Made by a program: the position numbers and the translations under genes
Part shown: positions 9,100 to 17,540 of the stretch, one piece after another
How the letters are laid out: each line of letters starts with the position of its first letter
How positions within the stretch are numbered: the stretch's first letter is position 1
Assembly (NCBI GenBank): GCA_000741495.1
Contig: JGZV01000003.1
Coordinates: 62,001-126,000 of the forward strand
DNA length: 64,000 nucleotides
Direction of reading: 5' to 3'
Origin: Bifidobacterium thermophilum
Lineage (GTDB): Bacteria; Actinomycetota; Actinomycetes; Actinomycetales; Bifidobacteriaceae
Notes under the pieces: generated by a model
Seen by the model: only the letters and a program-made list of their open reading frames with translations
The model's database searches: none
What the model was told of the DNA's origin: nothing

Positions 9100-10440
9100 A
9101 TGAGCGAGTCGGAGTATCAGCAAGAACATGCGGATGGTGCCGTTCACAAGACGGGCACGGGTTCCGCATCGCAGGTAAGCGCCAACGCAAGCACGGCTAC
9201 TGGGGGAGGCGGTGCGCCGGCGCATCATCACGGGCATGCGCTCGCCTCGATCCTCGGCCCGGCGTTCGTCGCCGCGGTCGCCTATGTTGATCCGGGCAAT
9301 GTCGCGGCGAATATCACGTCGGGCGCCCGATACGGCTATCTGCTGGTTTGGGTGCTGATTGTGGCGAACCTGATGAGCGTACTCATCCAGTATCAAAGCG
9401 CGAAGCTTGGTATTGTCACGGGGAAGTCCCTGCCGCAGATCCTGGGGGAGCGGATGAGCGATGCCGGCCGGTACATGTTCTTCATGCAAGCCGAGGTCAT
9501 TGCCATCGCCACTGATCTCGCTGAAGTGATCGGCGGGGCGATCGCATTGCGGCTGCTGTTCGGCTTGCCGTTGTTCTTGGGCGGTTGCGTAATCGGGCTG
9601 GTGTCTACGATTCTGCTGTGGTTCCAAGGCGGGAAGACACATCGCCTGTTCGAAAAAATCGTGATTGCGCTGCTGTTGGTGATTACGTTCGGATTCATTG
9701 CCGGGCTGTTCGTGGACCCGCCCAATGGCAAGGAAGTGTTGGGTGGACTGGTTCCCCGGTTCAGGGGCGCTGACTCAGTGCTTATGGCCTCGTCCATCCT
9801 GGGTGCGACGGTTATGCCGCACGCAATTTACTTGCATTCCACCTTGGTGAACGACCATTATGCGCCGGGCGAGGAGAAACCGAGTATCGGCCGGTTGTTG
9901 CGCGGTTCCAAAATCGATGTGGTTTGGGCATTGGCACTGGCGGGAACGGTGAATCTGGCGTTGCTGGTATTGGCCGCCAACTCCCTGTACGGTATGAAGG
10001 GTACGGACACTATCGAGGGCGCTCAACATGCGATTGAGACAGCGCTTGGCCCAGCAGTGGGAACGATTTTCTCGATTGGGCTGCTCGCCTCGTCATTGTC
10101 ATCCACGTCGGTCGGCACGTACGCCGGCTCGGAAATCATGCGGGGTCTGCTGCATATTCACGCGCCGATGTGGGCGTGCCGGGTGGTGACGCTGGTGCCG
10201 GCGCTGGTGGTGCTTTGGTTTTCGTCGAATCCCACGTATGCGTTGGTGGTCGGGCAAGTGGTGTTGTCCATTGGTATTCCGTTCGCTATCATCCCGCTGA
10301 TGCGCTATACGCGTGACCCCGAGCTGATGGGACGGTACCGTGACGGTATGGCCAAGCACGTGTTGTTTATGGCGGTGGCCGGGTTGATTATCGCGTTGAA
10401 TATCGTGCTCGTCTACCTGACGCTGACCGGCCGCGGATGA
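9100..10440 (+). CDS. mntH: Nramp-family divalent metal (Mn/Fe) transporter
   Basis: 446 residues with about eleven membrane segments. The metal-binding motif of helix 1 is present as AYVDPGNVAANITSGA (DPGN), and helix 6 has GATVMPHAIYLHS (MPH), both diagnostic of Nramp/MntH. A hydrophilic, His-containing tail of ~45 residues precedes the first helix. The family imports Mn2+ and Fe2+ with protons. The gene appears alone; no metal-responsive operator was recognised upstream. Confidence 0.92.
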   Translation: MSESEYQQEHADGAVHKTGTGSASQVSANASTATGGGGAPAHHHGHALASILGPAFVAAVAYVDPGNVAANITSGARYGYLLVWVLIVANLMSVLIQYQSAKLGIVTGKSLPQILGERMSDAGRYMFFMQAEVIAIATDLAEVIGGAIALRLLFGLPLFLGGCVIGLVSTILLWFQGGKTHRLFEKIVIALLLVITFGFIAGLFVDPPNGKEVLGGLVPRFRGADSVLMASSILGATVMPHAIYLHSTLVNDHYAPGEEKPSIGRLLRGSKIDVVWALALAGTVNLALLVLAANSLYGMKGTDTIEGAQHAIETALGPAVGTIFSIGLLASSLSSTSVGTYAGSEIMRGLLHIHAPMWACRVVTLVPALVVLWFSSNPTYALVVGQVVLSIGIPFAIIPLMRYTRDPELMGRYRDGMAKHVLFMAVAGLIIALNIVLVYLTLTGRG

Positions 10441-10717
10441 TTGGCACGTGTGCCGTGGTGCGGCTTTGTTCGGTTCGTCGCATTCCGCATGTCCGGGCGG
10501 ACGGAATATGGCTGGTGCGAGGATAGGACACTGGCTGGTTCTCCCCGCTCGTCTCCGGTCCGCTCGTACGGTATCCTTTCCGCACTGTGCGTATTGGTGT
10601 GCGATATCGTAACTGTGGAGGTGTCGCGGCGGCCGGCCGGGCTTCCCGTGGGTGTCCGGATTGGGGGATTGGCGGTATCCACCATTCTTGGCTATACCAT
10701 CCCTTCTTGGCTTAGCC
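10441..10717. other. Convergent intergenic region
   Basis: About 277 bp between the stops of the convergent metal transporter and MFS genes. I see no convincing gene and no strong hairpin. Confidence 0.3.
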
Positions 10718-12436
10718 TCATCCCACGGTATCTTTTCCACACGATGGGAACCGGGAAGGTTTCCGCGTGGTTCGGAGAATATCACCGCGTGCGGATCTTC
10801 CCCAAGGCGACTTGCGCGGCTTCACGCGCCGACCTGCGCCTTGACCACGCACGCCGAACATCACGAGCAACAGCTGGGCGAGTACGAAGCACGCGCTGAT
10901 GCGCAGCGTCCATTTCACCCCATCAATATTGGCGAGTGTCGTATTGAGCCCGGCGGAATGGAACACGCGGGTCAAGGTCTCCATGGTAATAACCATCACC
11001 GGCGCACCGATCGCCCCGGCAATCTGCCGCACCGTATTAGTGACCGCTGAACCGGCTGAAACCTCCTGCCGGGCAAGACAATTCAGCGACCACGTAGTGA
11101 TGGGCATAAGCACAAGCCCCATACCGATCTGCCTCGTGAACTGTGAGATGGACACCCACCAGATCCACGTATCCGTGCCGATCAAACTCATCATGATGGT
11201 GCCGATAAGCAGCGTACTCGAACCAACCAGCGCCACGGGCCGCGCACCGAACCGGTCAAGCAGCCTGCCGCCGCAGAACTGTGCGATACACTGGCCAATC
11301 GCCCCAGGCAGCATGATCAAGCCGCTCATGGTTGCGCTATATCCGCGATCGTTCTGGATATACAGCGGAATAATCACCATGATCGAACTGAACGCGAAAA
11401 AACTCAACGCGGCGCAGATGGTTCCGACCGTGAAACTCCGGTTACGGAGCACACCCAAGTTCAGCAACGCCGGTTTTGGCGACCATTGGCCACGCCGCAA
11501 ACCGGACGACGACTCGTGCGACGCCTCCCAAGCCTGATACACCGTGCTCATATGAATCTGCCGCACCACAAACCACACGATGCCCGTCACGCCGACAACG
11601 ATAGGCACCCAAACCAGCGGGTGAGTGAACGGATGCGCCTCAATATTCGTAAACCCGAACATCAGGCCACCAAACCCGAAAACAGACAAGCTTGCCGAGA
11701 AGAAATCAGCCTTGGCGTCGCGATCGGTACGCCCGAAATTATGCAGCCCGAAAAACGCGAGCAACACTGATACCAAGCCGATAACCGACAGCGACATGAA
11801 GATGGAACGCCAGCCGTTCGCATCAGTCTGCCAGCCGCCAATCACCGGTCCGATCGCCGGAGCGACACTCATCGCCATGCCGACAGTACCCATCGCCAGA
11901 CCGCGACGCGACAGCGGGTAAATCGAAAACACGGTGATTTGCAGCACCGGCCACATGACCCCCGTTCCAATCGCCTCAAGAATCCGTCCGAACAGTACAA
12001 CAACGAATGACGGGCCAAGCCAAGCGAGCAACGATCCGGCTGTAAATACCAGCATGGATGTGACGACAATCTGCCGCGTAGTGAATCGCCGTGTCAAATA
12101 CGCGGTCAACGGCACCATCACACCCATCACCAGCTGAAACACTGAGGTCAGCCATTGTCCGGTCGTCACACTCACACCAAAATCCTTGACAATCGTGGGC
12201 AGTGCGGAGCTGAGCTGAAGTTGCGTGAAATTGCCGACAAACGTAATGAACGTGAGAATAACAAGCGAGACGAACGCAGCATGACTCAAATGCCCGTCAC
12301 GATAGGAATCCACAGAATCCAGGGGCTGCCGGGCGTTCGCGATCAGGGCTTTGGTTCGTGCCGACCCGCGTGCCGGCTTGCTTGCAGGGGTGCGTGCCGG
12401 ATTGTGGGGTTGTCTGTTGTCGTTCTGTGTGCTCAA
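10718..12436 (-). CDS. MFS transporter, DHA2 (EmrB/QacA) drug-exporter type
   Basis: About 572 residues from a TTG at 12436; AGGTGAGG lies only two bases upstream, so the start is not certain. A polar tail of ~55 residues is followed by about fourteen membrane segments. Family marks include SSALPTIVKDFGVSVTTGQWLTS in the first helices, LTAYLTRRFTTRQI (motif A-like) and the helix-5 region with GPVIGGW. DHA2 proteins are proton-driven exporters of drugs or amphiphiles. The nearest identified regulator is far away, so its control is unknown. Substrate cannot be predicted. Confidence 0.85.
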   Translation of the reverse strand: MSTQNDNRQPHNPARTPASKPARGSARTKALIANARQPLDSVDSYRDGHLSHAAFVSLVILTFITFVGNFTQLQLSSALPTIVKDFGVSVTTGQWLTSVFQLVMGVMVPLTAYLTRRFTTRQIVVTSMLVFTAGSLLAWLGPSFVVVLFGRILEAIGTGVMWPVLQITVFSIYPLSRRGLAMGTVGMAMSVAPAIGPVIGGWQTDANGWRSIFMSLSVIGLVSVLLAFFGLHNFGRTDRDAKADFFSASLSVFGFGGLMFGFTNIEAHPFTHPLVWVPIVVGVTGIVWFVVRQIHMSTVYQAWEASHESSSGLRRGQWSPKPALLNLGVLRNRSFTVGTICAALSFFAFSSIMVIIPLYIQNDRGYSATMSGLIMLPGAIGQCIAQFCGGRLLDRFGARPVALVGSSTLLIGTIMMSLIGTDTWIWWVSISQFTRQIGMGLVLMPITTWSLNCLARQEVSAGSAVTNTVRQIAGAIGAPVMVITMETLTRVFHSAGLNTTLANIDGVKWTLRISACFVLAQLLLVMFGVRGQGAGRRVKPRKSPWGRSARGDILRTTRKPSRFPSCGKDTVG

Positions 12437-12709
12437 TACCTCACCTGTTTCATGTGGGTGCCGCGAGCGCGGGTCAGCGGCGTGCTGTCTGGGTCGCGAT
12501 GCCGGTTGTGTGTGATTGATCGCGGCTTATAGCTGGGATACTGTTCCACGATAGTCAGGTCCGGTCACAAACGTGTGAGCATAAGCGGGTTTGCGTATGA
12601 CGATACGGTTGTGGTGTCGAACACAACCGAGAGCCGGCGAGTCTGACGCAGGCTGACCGATGCCGGACCGATGCCGGTCAGTCGCATGCACTGAACATTC
12701 CCCGGAAAT

Positions 12710-12748
12710 ACCTGTGGGGCGGCCACTCGAAAGCAGCGCCCCACAGGT
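12710..12748. terminator. Hairpin, possible secondary terminator
   Basis: ACCTGTGGGGCG (12710-12721) pairs perfectly with CGCCCCACAGGT (12737-12748) around a 15-base loop. It lies beyond the palindrome that follows the sugar-transferase gene and may stop read-through. Confidence 0.45.
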
Positions 12749-12860
12749 GCGTTGCGGAATACCGTGATACGTCCCCTTCCCCGGCGCGTCAAGACATTCC
12801 GTAGTGCGCTCTACTGCCAGTAAAACCGCTGTCGGAAGCAGAGCACAAGTGCTGGTGATA

Positions 12861-12892
12861 CTGTTTCGGCTATCCGCGGATAGCCGAAACAG
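12861..12892. terminator. Perfect 32-bp palindrome downstream of sugar transferase
   Basis: The 32 bases are a perfect palindrome, CTGTTTCGGCTATCCG and its reverse complement. It lies 19 bp past the stop codon of the sugar transferase. As RNA it would form a very stable hairpin, so a terminator is likely, though no T-run follows on the minus strand. A protein-binding site is the alternative. Confidence 0.55.
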
Positions 12893-12911
12893 CGGCGATG
12901 CGAATCGTGTA

Positions 12912-14606
12912 TCAGTATGAGCCGGTTCCGCGCAAAACCGCTACTACGGTTTTGAACAGAATCGCGATATCGCCGGTGATGGACCAGTCCTGTACGTAGG
13001 ACACGTCGATGAACTCGGACTGTTCCTTGGACAGATCACTTCGGCCGGAAACCTGCCATGCGCCGGTAATACCGGGCTTGACCAGCAGACGGGTGGAGTA
13101 CAGCGAGTCGTACCGTGCCACCTCTTCCGGTAGCGGCGGGCGCGGCCCGACCAAGCTCATATCGCCTTTGAGTACGTTGAACAGTTGGGGCAGTTCATCA
13201 ATGGATGTTTTGCGAATAATGTGCCCGATTTTTGTGATGCGCGGGTCATCTTTCAGTTTGAAGATGAACCGGTCTTCAATGCCGCGTTCTTTGGCGAGTT
13301 TCGCTTTGATAGCGTCAGCGTCGGTGCGCATGGACCGGAACTTGTACATGGTGAACGGCTTACCATAGATGCCGATACGCTGCTGGGAGTAGAAGACGGG
13401 GCCTCCATCCTCATGCTTGACCATGATGGCAGCCCAGATCATGATTGGCGAGGCGAGGATGAGCGCGATGGTGGACAGCACCACGTCGCAGACTCGCTTG
13501 ATAATCCGCGTGGACGTGCTGTATTGTCCCAGTTTGGCTGTCAGAATCGGGGTTGCGGGATTATTGCGCAAGCGAAGATCGCTACCCGCAACGTCAGCGA
13601 CTTTCGTAGTCAGCGCAAGTTCTATGCCCATGGATTCGACCGCGAGCGACAAGGTGCGCATGGTTTCCGAATCACGGGTGAGCACGTCGGCGATGAGCAC
13701 TGTTTGCGCGTTGAGCTGTTTGGCGGTTTGTGGAAGATGCGAGTCGAGGGTAAGCACCGCGAGGTCACGTTCGGCCTCTGTCGCGGGAACAAACTGGTCC
13801 TTGACGGAAATCAGATGCTGGGGGGCGTCGTCATCGCCTGATGTACCGGCTTCGGCGACCGGGCACACGGCGATGGGTTGGTAGCCCAGGGCGTATCCCT
13901 CTTTGAGTTGTGCAATGGTCTCATGGATGCCTTGCGGAGAGCCGACGATAACGGTCGGATAATTGTATTCTCCCTTGTGTCTGTTGCGGTGCAAGGCTTT
14001 GCGCATCAGGCAGCGTTCGATGGTGATGAGTACCAGACTGATGATGGGGACGGCGAAAATCAGTGTGCGCGGCGTGTTGAGCCGGAAAATGTAGGTGATG
14101 GTGCACATGGCGACAAAATCCAACACCTGCGAGTTGATGATTTTCGTGTACAGTCCGTACCCTTCGCCCATGGTGTGACGCTCATATGTTTTGCAAGCGT
14201 ACAGGCATACGATGTTGCAAGCGCAAGCAAGCAGCAGGAATACTGTCAGTCCTTCATGCTGTCCGAGCAGTGTGGCGTAGCTGTCATGGCTGAACAGGAA
14301 CACGAGGGCGCAAGCGATGAGCGTCATCAAAGTGTCGAGTGCAACGAGCGTGAGATTGTAGACATACCGCCATTTTGGGACGTTGTGGGTGACAGATTGG
14401 TCGCGGTTCCCGGCTGTACGGTGGATTCCGCCTTGCGGGTCGGCGGCGAAGTATGAACCGTCGAAGAATGAGGTCTGCCCGGGGTTGGTGTTCGAGGAGG
14501 CGCGGCGTGGCGATACGAAGAAAGCGTGCTCCGTGGGTTGGGGGGAGTGAGGTGCTGTCTCCTGCAGTGCTGGCTTGGTTTGCACCTGTCTCACTGGTGT
14601 CGCCAT
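12912..14606 (-). CDS. Exopolysaccharide priming sugar-phosphate transferase (polyprenyl glycosylphosphotransferase)
   Basis: 564 residues from ATG 14606, with GGAGGGG upstream. The first ~100 residues are polar. Several membrane segments lie at ~115-220, followed by a cytosolic CoA-binding-like region. The last ~190 residues are the bacterial sugar-transferase domain: a membrane segment after KRVCDVVLS, then FYSQQRIG, FTMYKFRSMR, KTSIDELPQLFNVLKGDMSLVGPRP and PGITGAWQVSGRS. Such enzymes move a hexose-1-phosphate onto undecaprenyl phosphate and so start repeat-unit synthesis. A C10 tract (G10 on this strand) lies 63 bp upstream of the start. The divergent neighbour is a tyrosine phosphatase of the kind that regulates polysaccharide assembly. 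Confidence 0.9.
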   Translation of the reverse strand: MATPVRQVQTKPALQETAPHSPQPTEHAFFVSPRRASSNTNPGQTSFFDGSYFAADPQGGIHRTAGNRDQSVTHNVPKWRYVYNLTLVALDTLMTLIACALVFLFSHDSYATLLGQHEGLTVFLLLACACNIVCLYACKTYERHTMGEGYGLYTKIINSQVLDFVAMCTITYIFRLNTPRTLIFAVPIISLVLITIERCLMRKALHRNRHKGEYNYPTVIVGSPQGIHETIAQLKEGYALGYQPIAVCPVAEAGTSGDDDAPQHLISVKDQFVPATEAERDLAVLTLDSHLPQTAKQLNAQTVLIADVLTRDSETMRTLSLAVESMGIELALTTKVADVAGSDLRLRNNPATPILTAKLGQYSTSTRIIKRVCDVVLSTIALILASPIMIWAAIMVKHEDGGPVFYSQQRIGIYGKPFTMYKFRSMRTDADAIKAKLAKERGIEDRFIFKLKDDPRITKIGHIIRKTSIDELPQLFNVLKGDMSLVGPRPPLPEEVARYDSLYSTRLLVKPGITGAWQVSGRSDLSKEQSEFIDVSYVQDWSITGDIAILFKTVVAVLRGTGSY

Positions 14607-14669
14607 GTGATATCCCCTCCGGTAGTTCGTCTTAAACTAGCTTAGCGCGCAATCGTGTTTTTCTGTCCT

Positions 14670-14679
14670 CCCCCCCCCC
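14670..14679 (-). repeat. G10 homopolymer tract (C10 on + strand) upstream of sugar transferase
   Basis: Ten C residues on the plus strand, 63 bp upstream of the sugar-transferase start. Read on the gene's strand, a TTGACA lies about 30 bases before the tract, but no matching -10 was clear. The tract is in the 5' leader or promoter, where slippage could change expression. Confidence 0.6.
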
Positions 14680-14968
14680 GTCATTGCTGCTTGACGCAGG
14701 TGTCAACCGCGGGAGGATAGTGAATACGTTCGCATATTGGAAATGTAGCATCTGCTCTGCCCATTGTCTGTTTGCTTGCCGTTTGTGTTCAGATTGCGGT
14801 GGTATAGGCGCAGTGGCTGGAAGGGGGTATGGTGCATCAGTGTTGTCTTGTCGTGCTGCTGCGGGCGCGGGGTGCGGGTAAGCTATAACCAACTCACAAT
14901 CCACGCTGTGGAGCGCCGGAGAATCTGGACTATTGTGCCAGTCGAACTGTATGGGAGGGTCGGTCGGT

Positions 14969-15574
14969 ATGCGGGTGATGTTCGTGTGTACTGGGAATAT
15001 CTGCCGTTCCCCTATGGGCGAACTGTTGTTGTCGCGGTATCTTGCCGACACATCGATTGAGGTGTCGAGCGCCGGTACGAAAGGTCTTCCGGGGCATCCG
15101 ATTGATCCTTCAAGCGCAACACTCATGTCGAGCGTCGGCATTGATTCGAGTGCGTTCCGTTCGCGTCGTCTCACTCGCGACATGGCGAATGCGACGGATC
15201 TTATCTTATGTTTCGAAGCTTCGCAGCGTCGGGAGATTGTGACGCTTGCCCCCGCTGTAGTCCGTCGAACGTTCGTGATTACGGAGTTCGCCGCGTTGTG
15301 CGCGTACTGTGCCGATCATGGCATGGTGAAGGGCCGCACTATTCAGGAGCGTTTGTGGTCGGTGGCAGAGGCGGCGCCGATTGTACGCCCATTGCTCCCT
15401 CCGTCCCCGGATATTGAGGACCCGCATGGCAGAACCTTTGACGTATTCTGCACAGTGGCCGATGAAACCAATCGCGCGTTGCGCACCATACTCAATAGTA
15501 TGCGCAAGCATGCTGGGGCCAAGATCCGTCCGCTTGCCCAGCCGGAGTGGAAGCAGTTCACTGCCACCGTGTGA
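14969..15574 (+). CDS. Low-molecular-weight protein tyrosine phosphatase (polysaccharide regulation type)
   Basis: 201 residues from ATG 14969, preceded by GGGAGGG. The N-terminus carries the family signature VCTGNICRSP, with Cys7 as nucleophile and Arg13 as phosphate-binding residue. The C-terminal PSPDIEDPHG supplies the acid aspartate. Length is above the usual ~150 residues because of an insertion between the core and the DP motif. Homologues such as Wzb dephosphorylate the tyrosine kinase that controls capsule or exopolysaccharide assembly. The position next to the priming transferase fits that role. No tyrosine kinase gene lies in the window. Confidence 0.85.
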   Translation: MRVMFVCTGNICRSPMGELLLSRYLADTSIEVSSAGTKGLPGHPIDPSSATLMSSVGIDSSAFRSRRLTRDMANATDLILCFEASQRREIVTLAPAVVRRTFVITEFAALCAYCADHGMVKGRTIQERLWSVAEAAPIVRPLLPPSPDIEDPHGRTFDVFCTVADETNRALRTILNSMRKHAGAKIRPLAQPEWKQFTATV

Positions 15575-15882
15575 TACCGGTTGTTCCGGTAGCGCCGGTT
15601 GCGTATGCCGGGGCATGCGCAGCTTTGGTTGTGCCGATTGATGATGGGCATCCGGTCATGGCTGTTCTTTCGGTGGTGCTTGTGTGAGCCAATCCTCACA
15701 CAACGGCACCTGCTCGCGTCACAGCGTCGCCGCTTTCACTGCCGGCTGATTCTGTCGCCTTCGGGCTCCTAAGCGTTGACGGCAATCTCGATGGGCTACT
15801 ATGTGGCTGGGGGTGCATCAGGTTCGGCCGGCAGTTCAATGCCGCATCCGGACCGTGCGAAACGTAAGACGATAGGCGGGCA
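15575..15882. other. Intergenic region, no gene seen
   Basis: About 308 bp with no credible gene. GC-rich short inverted elements (CCGGTTGTTCCGG-like) follow the phosphatase stop. The segment just before 15883 should contain the next gene's promoter. Confidence 0.3.
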
Positions 15883-16980
15883 ATGAGCGATATTCAGCAA
15901 CTATATAACGCGGTGGACAGCGACCAGAATCTGTATTCGGACTGGAATCGCGAGGATTCATTGCGCGCTCGCCCGCTGTTTACTGTGCTGTGGCTGGTGA
16001 TGTTCGCCGTTGCTGTGGCGATGGCGCTGCGTATGATTCCCAACGACGTTGATGGCCGCAAATATATTCCTGTGGCGGTTGCTTTCATGCCGTGGATGGC
16101 TGCTATTGCGGCGATTGTGCTGTTGTGCGCGTTGATTGGCCGGCGTCGCGGTCTTGCCGCGGTTTGCGTGGTGTGTTGCGTGGTTCAGGTGTGCTGGCAT
16201 TGGGGCTATATCAAGCCGGCGGATACTGTGACAGCTGACTTGCCGGATACCAGCACGCTGACGGTGAACACGGGTGACCGGTATGCGAGGCTGATGACGC
16301 TGAACACGAAGAATGGACTGGCGGATGCCGGACAGATTGTGCGTACTGTGCGTGAGGAGCATGTTGAGGTGCTGGCGTTGCAGGAGGTGCGGGGCGTGCT
16401 GTTGCAACGGTTGGATGAGGCCGGGTTGGATGAGCTGCTCCCGTATTCCGAGATTGCTTCGGCGACCAATCATGATAATGGCGGGGTGAATGCGCTGTTT
16501 TCTGCGGCTCCGATGTCGTCGCGTACGGCGAATCTCCTGCCGATTGAATCGTCGAATATTCCGTCGGCGTGTGTGCGGTTCAACCTGCGTACGGTGTGCT
16601 TTGGCAGTGTGCACCCGTTTTCACCTCGCCCGAGTAACCAGGGATTGTGGAGCAGTAGTTTGGACAGTATTGCCAAGTTGCGGTCGAATGCAAGGCTGTT
16701 CGTGTTGTTGGGCGATTTCAACGCGACGTGGGATCACGCGAGTTTCCGGGCGTTGCTTGGCTCGAGGTTTGTAGATGCGGGGGAGCGTAACGGCACGTGG
16801 TTCCATATGACGTACCCGTCGAATGCGGCGTTGTTCGGCGGCAGGGTGAAGGTGCCGCCGTTGGTGGAGATTGACCATATTGTTCATGATCGGAGCATTA
16901 CGGTCGGCAATTTGGAAACGCTTGATATCGCCGGTTCGGATCATTGCGCGTTGCTCGGGACGCTCGATGTGGGGCGTTGA
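15883..16980 (+). CDS. Endonuclease/exonuclease/phosphatase-family membrane protein
   Basis: 365 residues. The first ~40 residues are polar. Three hydrophobic segments lie at about 30-50, 62-82 and 88-106. The rest is an endonuclease/exonuclease/phosphatase domain: TLNTKNGLADA, LALQEVRG (metal-binding Glu), HPFSPRP, LLGDFNATWDH (Asp and Asn), EIDHIVHD and GSDHCAL (catalytic His). The domain should face outside the cell. Family members cleave phosphodiesters in nucleic acids, inositol phosphates or lipids; the substrate is not evident. Similar proteins are common in bifidobacteria. Confidence 0.85.
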   Translation: MSDIQQLYNAVDSDQNLYSDWNREDSLRARPLFTVLWLVMFAVAVAMALRMIPNDVDGRKYIPVAVAFMPWMAAIAAIVLLCALIGRRRGLAAVCVVCCVVQVCWHWGYIKPADTVTADLPDTSTLTVNTGDRYARLMTLNTKNGLADAGQIVRTVREEHVEVLALQEVRGVLLQRLDEAGLDELLPYSEIASATNHDNGGVNALFSAAPMSSRTANLLPIESSNIPSACVRFNLRTVCFGSVHPFSPRPSNQGLWSSSLDSIAKLRSNARLFVLLGDFNATWDHASFRALLGSRFVDAGERNGTWFHMTYPSNAALFGGRVKVPPLVEIDHIVHDRSITVGNLETLDIAGSDHCALLGTLDVGR

Positions 16981-17142
16981 CTGTTCCGCCGTGTTGACAG
17001 ACGCGGGGAGGAGCATACAGGCTGTCAGGTTATCGACAGAAGGTTGCTGCCGGATGAGTCTGCATCTGACTTGTTTACCGCGAAACGCCGGTTTTCGGCG
17101 TGTTGATTTGTGTATGTTTTGTGTATGTCACTATCACAAATA

Positions 17143-17157
17143 CTGCAAACGTTTCAT
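17143..17157. promoter_or_regulatory. LacI-type operator candidate 1
   Basis: CTGCAAACGTTTCAT is close to the palindrome TGCAAACGTTTGCA bound by LacI-family sugar regulators such as MalR in bifidobacteria. It lies about 385 bp upstream of the amylase start. Confidence 0.45.
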
Positions 17158-17448
17158 TGCTGGAATGCCGACGCTTAAATGCTATCGTTGGCACGATTTC
17201 TTGCTCAATCGTGCAAATTGTATGCAAGTTTCATCGGTGCGATCGTAACCAAGGAAGGGGGTAAAGGAGGGTATGCCGGATTAGTGCAACGTTCTACTAA
17301 ACGCGGAAATGTTGAGATATCAAGGAATTGCAGTAAACCCATACTCCTTATTTCCGTTCCCCAGCGCGCATACAGGTGATTGCCATCATGACCATCGGCG
17401 TGTTCACAGTCAACAACAAGCCGCACAAATCAGCCGTATACTAGAGAA

Positions 17449-17459
17449 TACGTTTGCAG
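17449..17459. promoter_or_regulatory. LacI-type operator candidate 2
   Basis: TACGTTTGCAG carries the inverse of the ten-base core CTGCAAACGT found at 17143-17152. It lies about 80 bp upstream of the amylase start. The pair could allow looping by a LacI-family repressor. Confidence 0.4.
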
Positions 17460-17540
17460 TGATGCAGGCGCCATCACACAAAGGGGCGTGATTCGCCAGA
17501 GATGGCAGGAACGCCCCCCAGGAAGAGTCAAGGAGGCTCA

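Larger units (their letters stand above)
12437..12911. other. Intergenic region with two inverted repeats
   Basis: About 475 bp without a credible gene. It holds a 12-bp inverted repeat at 12710-12721/12737-12748 and a perfect 32-bp palindrome at 12861-12892. GACCGATGCCG is also repeated in tandem near 12655-12680. Confidence 0.4.
16981..17540. other. Long leader/promoter region of the amylase gene
   Basis: About 560 bp with no credible gene. It contains two copies of a LacI-type operator core in inverse orientation, recorded separately. AAGGAGG directly precedes ATG 17541 and decides that start over the in-frame ATG at 17502. Confidence 0.5.

Noticed and set aside
14632-15183. 183-codon minus-strand frame opposite the tyrosine phosphatase
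   Set aside because: It overlaps the phosphatase start and the homopolymer leader, has no ribosome site and a Pro/Arg-rich shadow composition.
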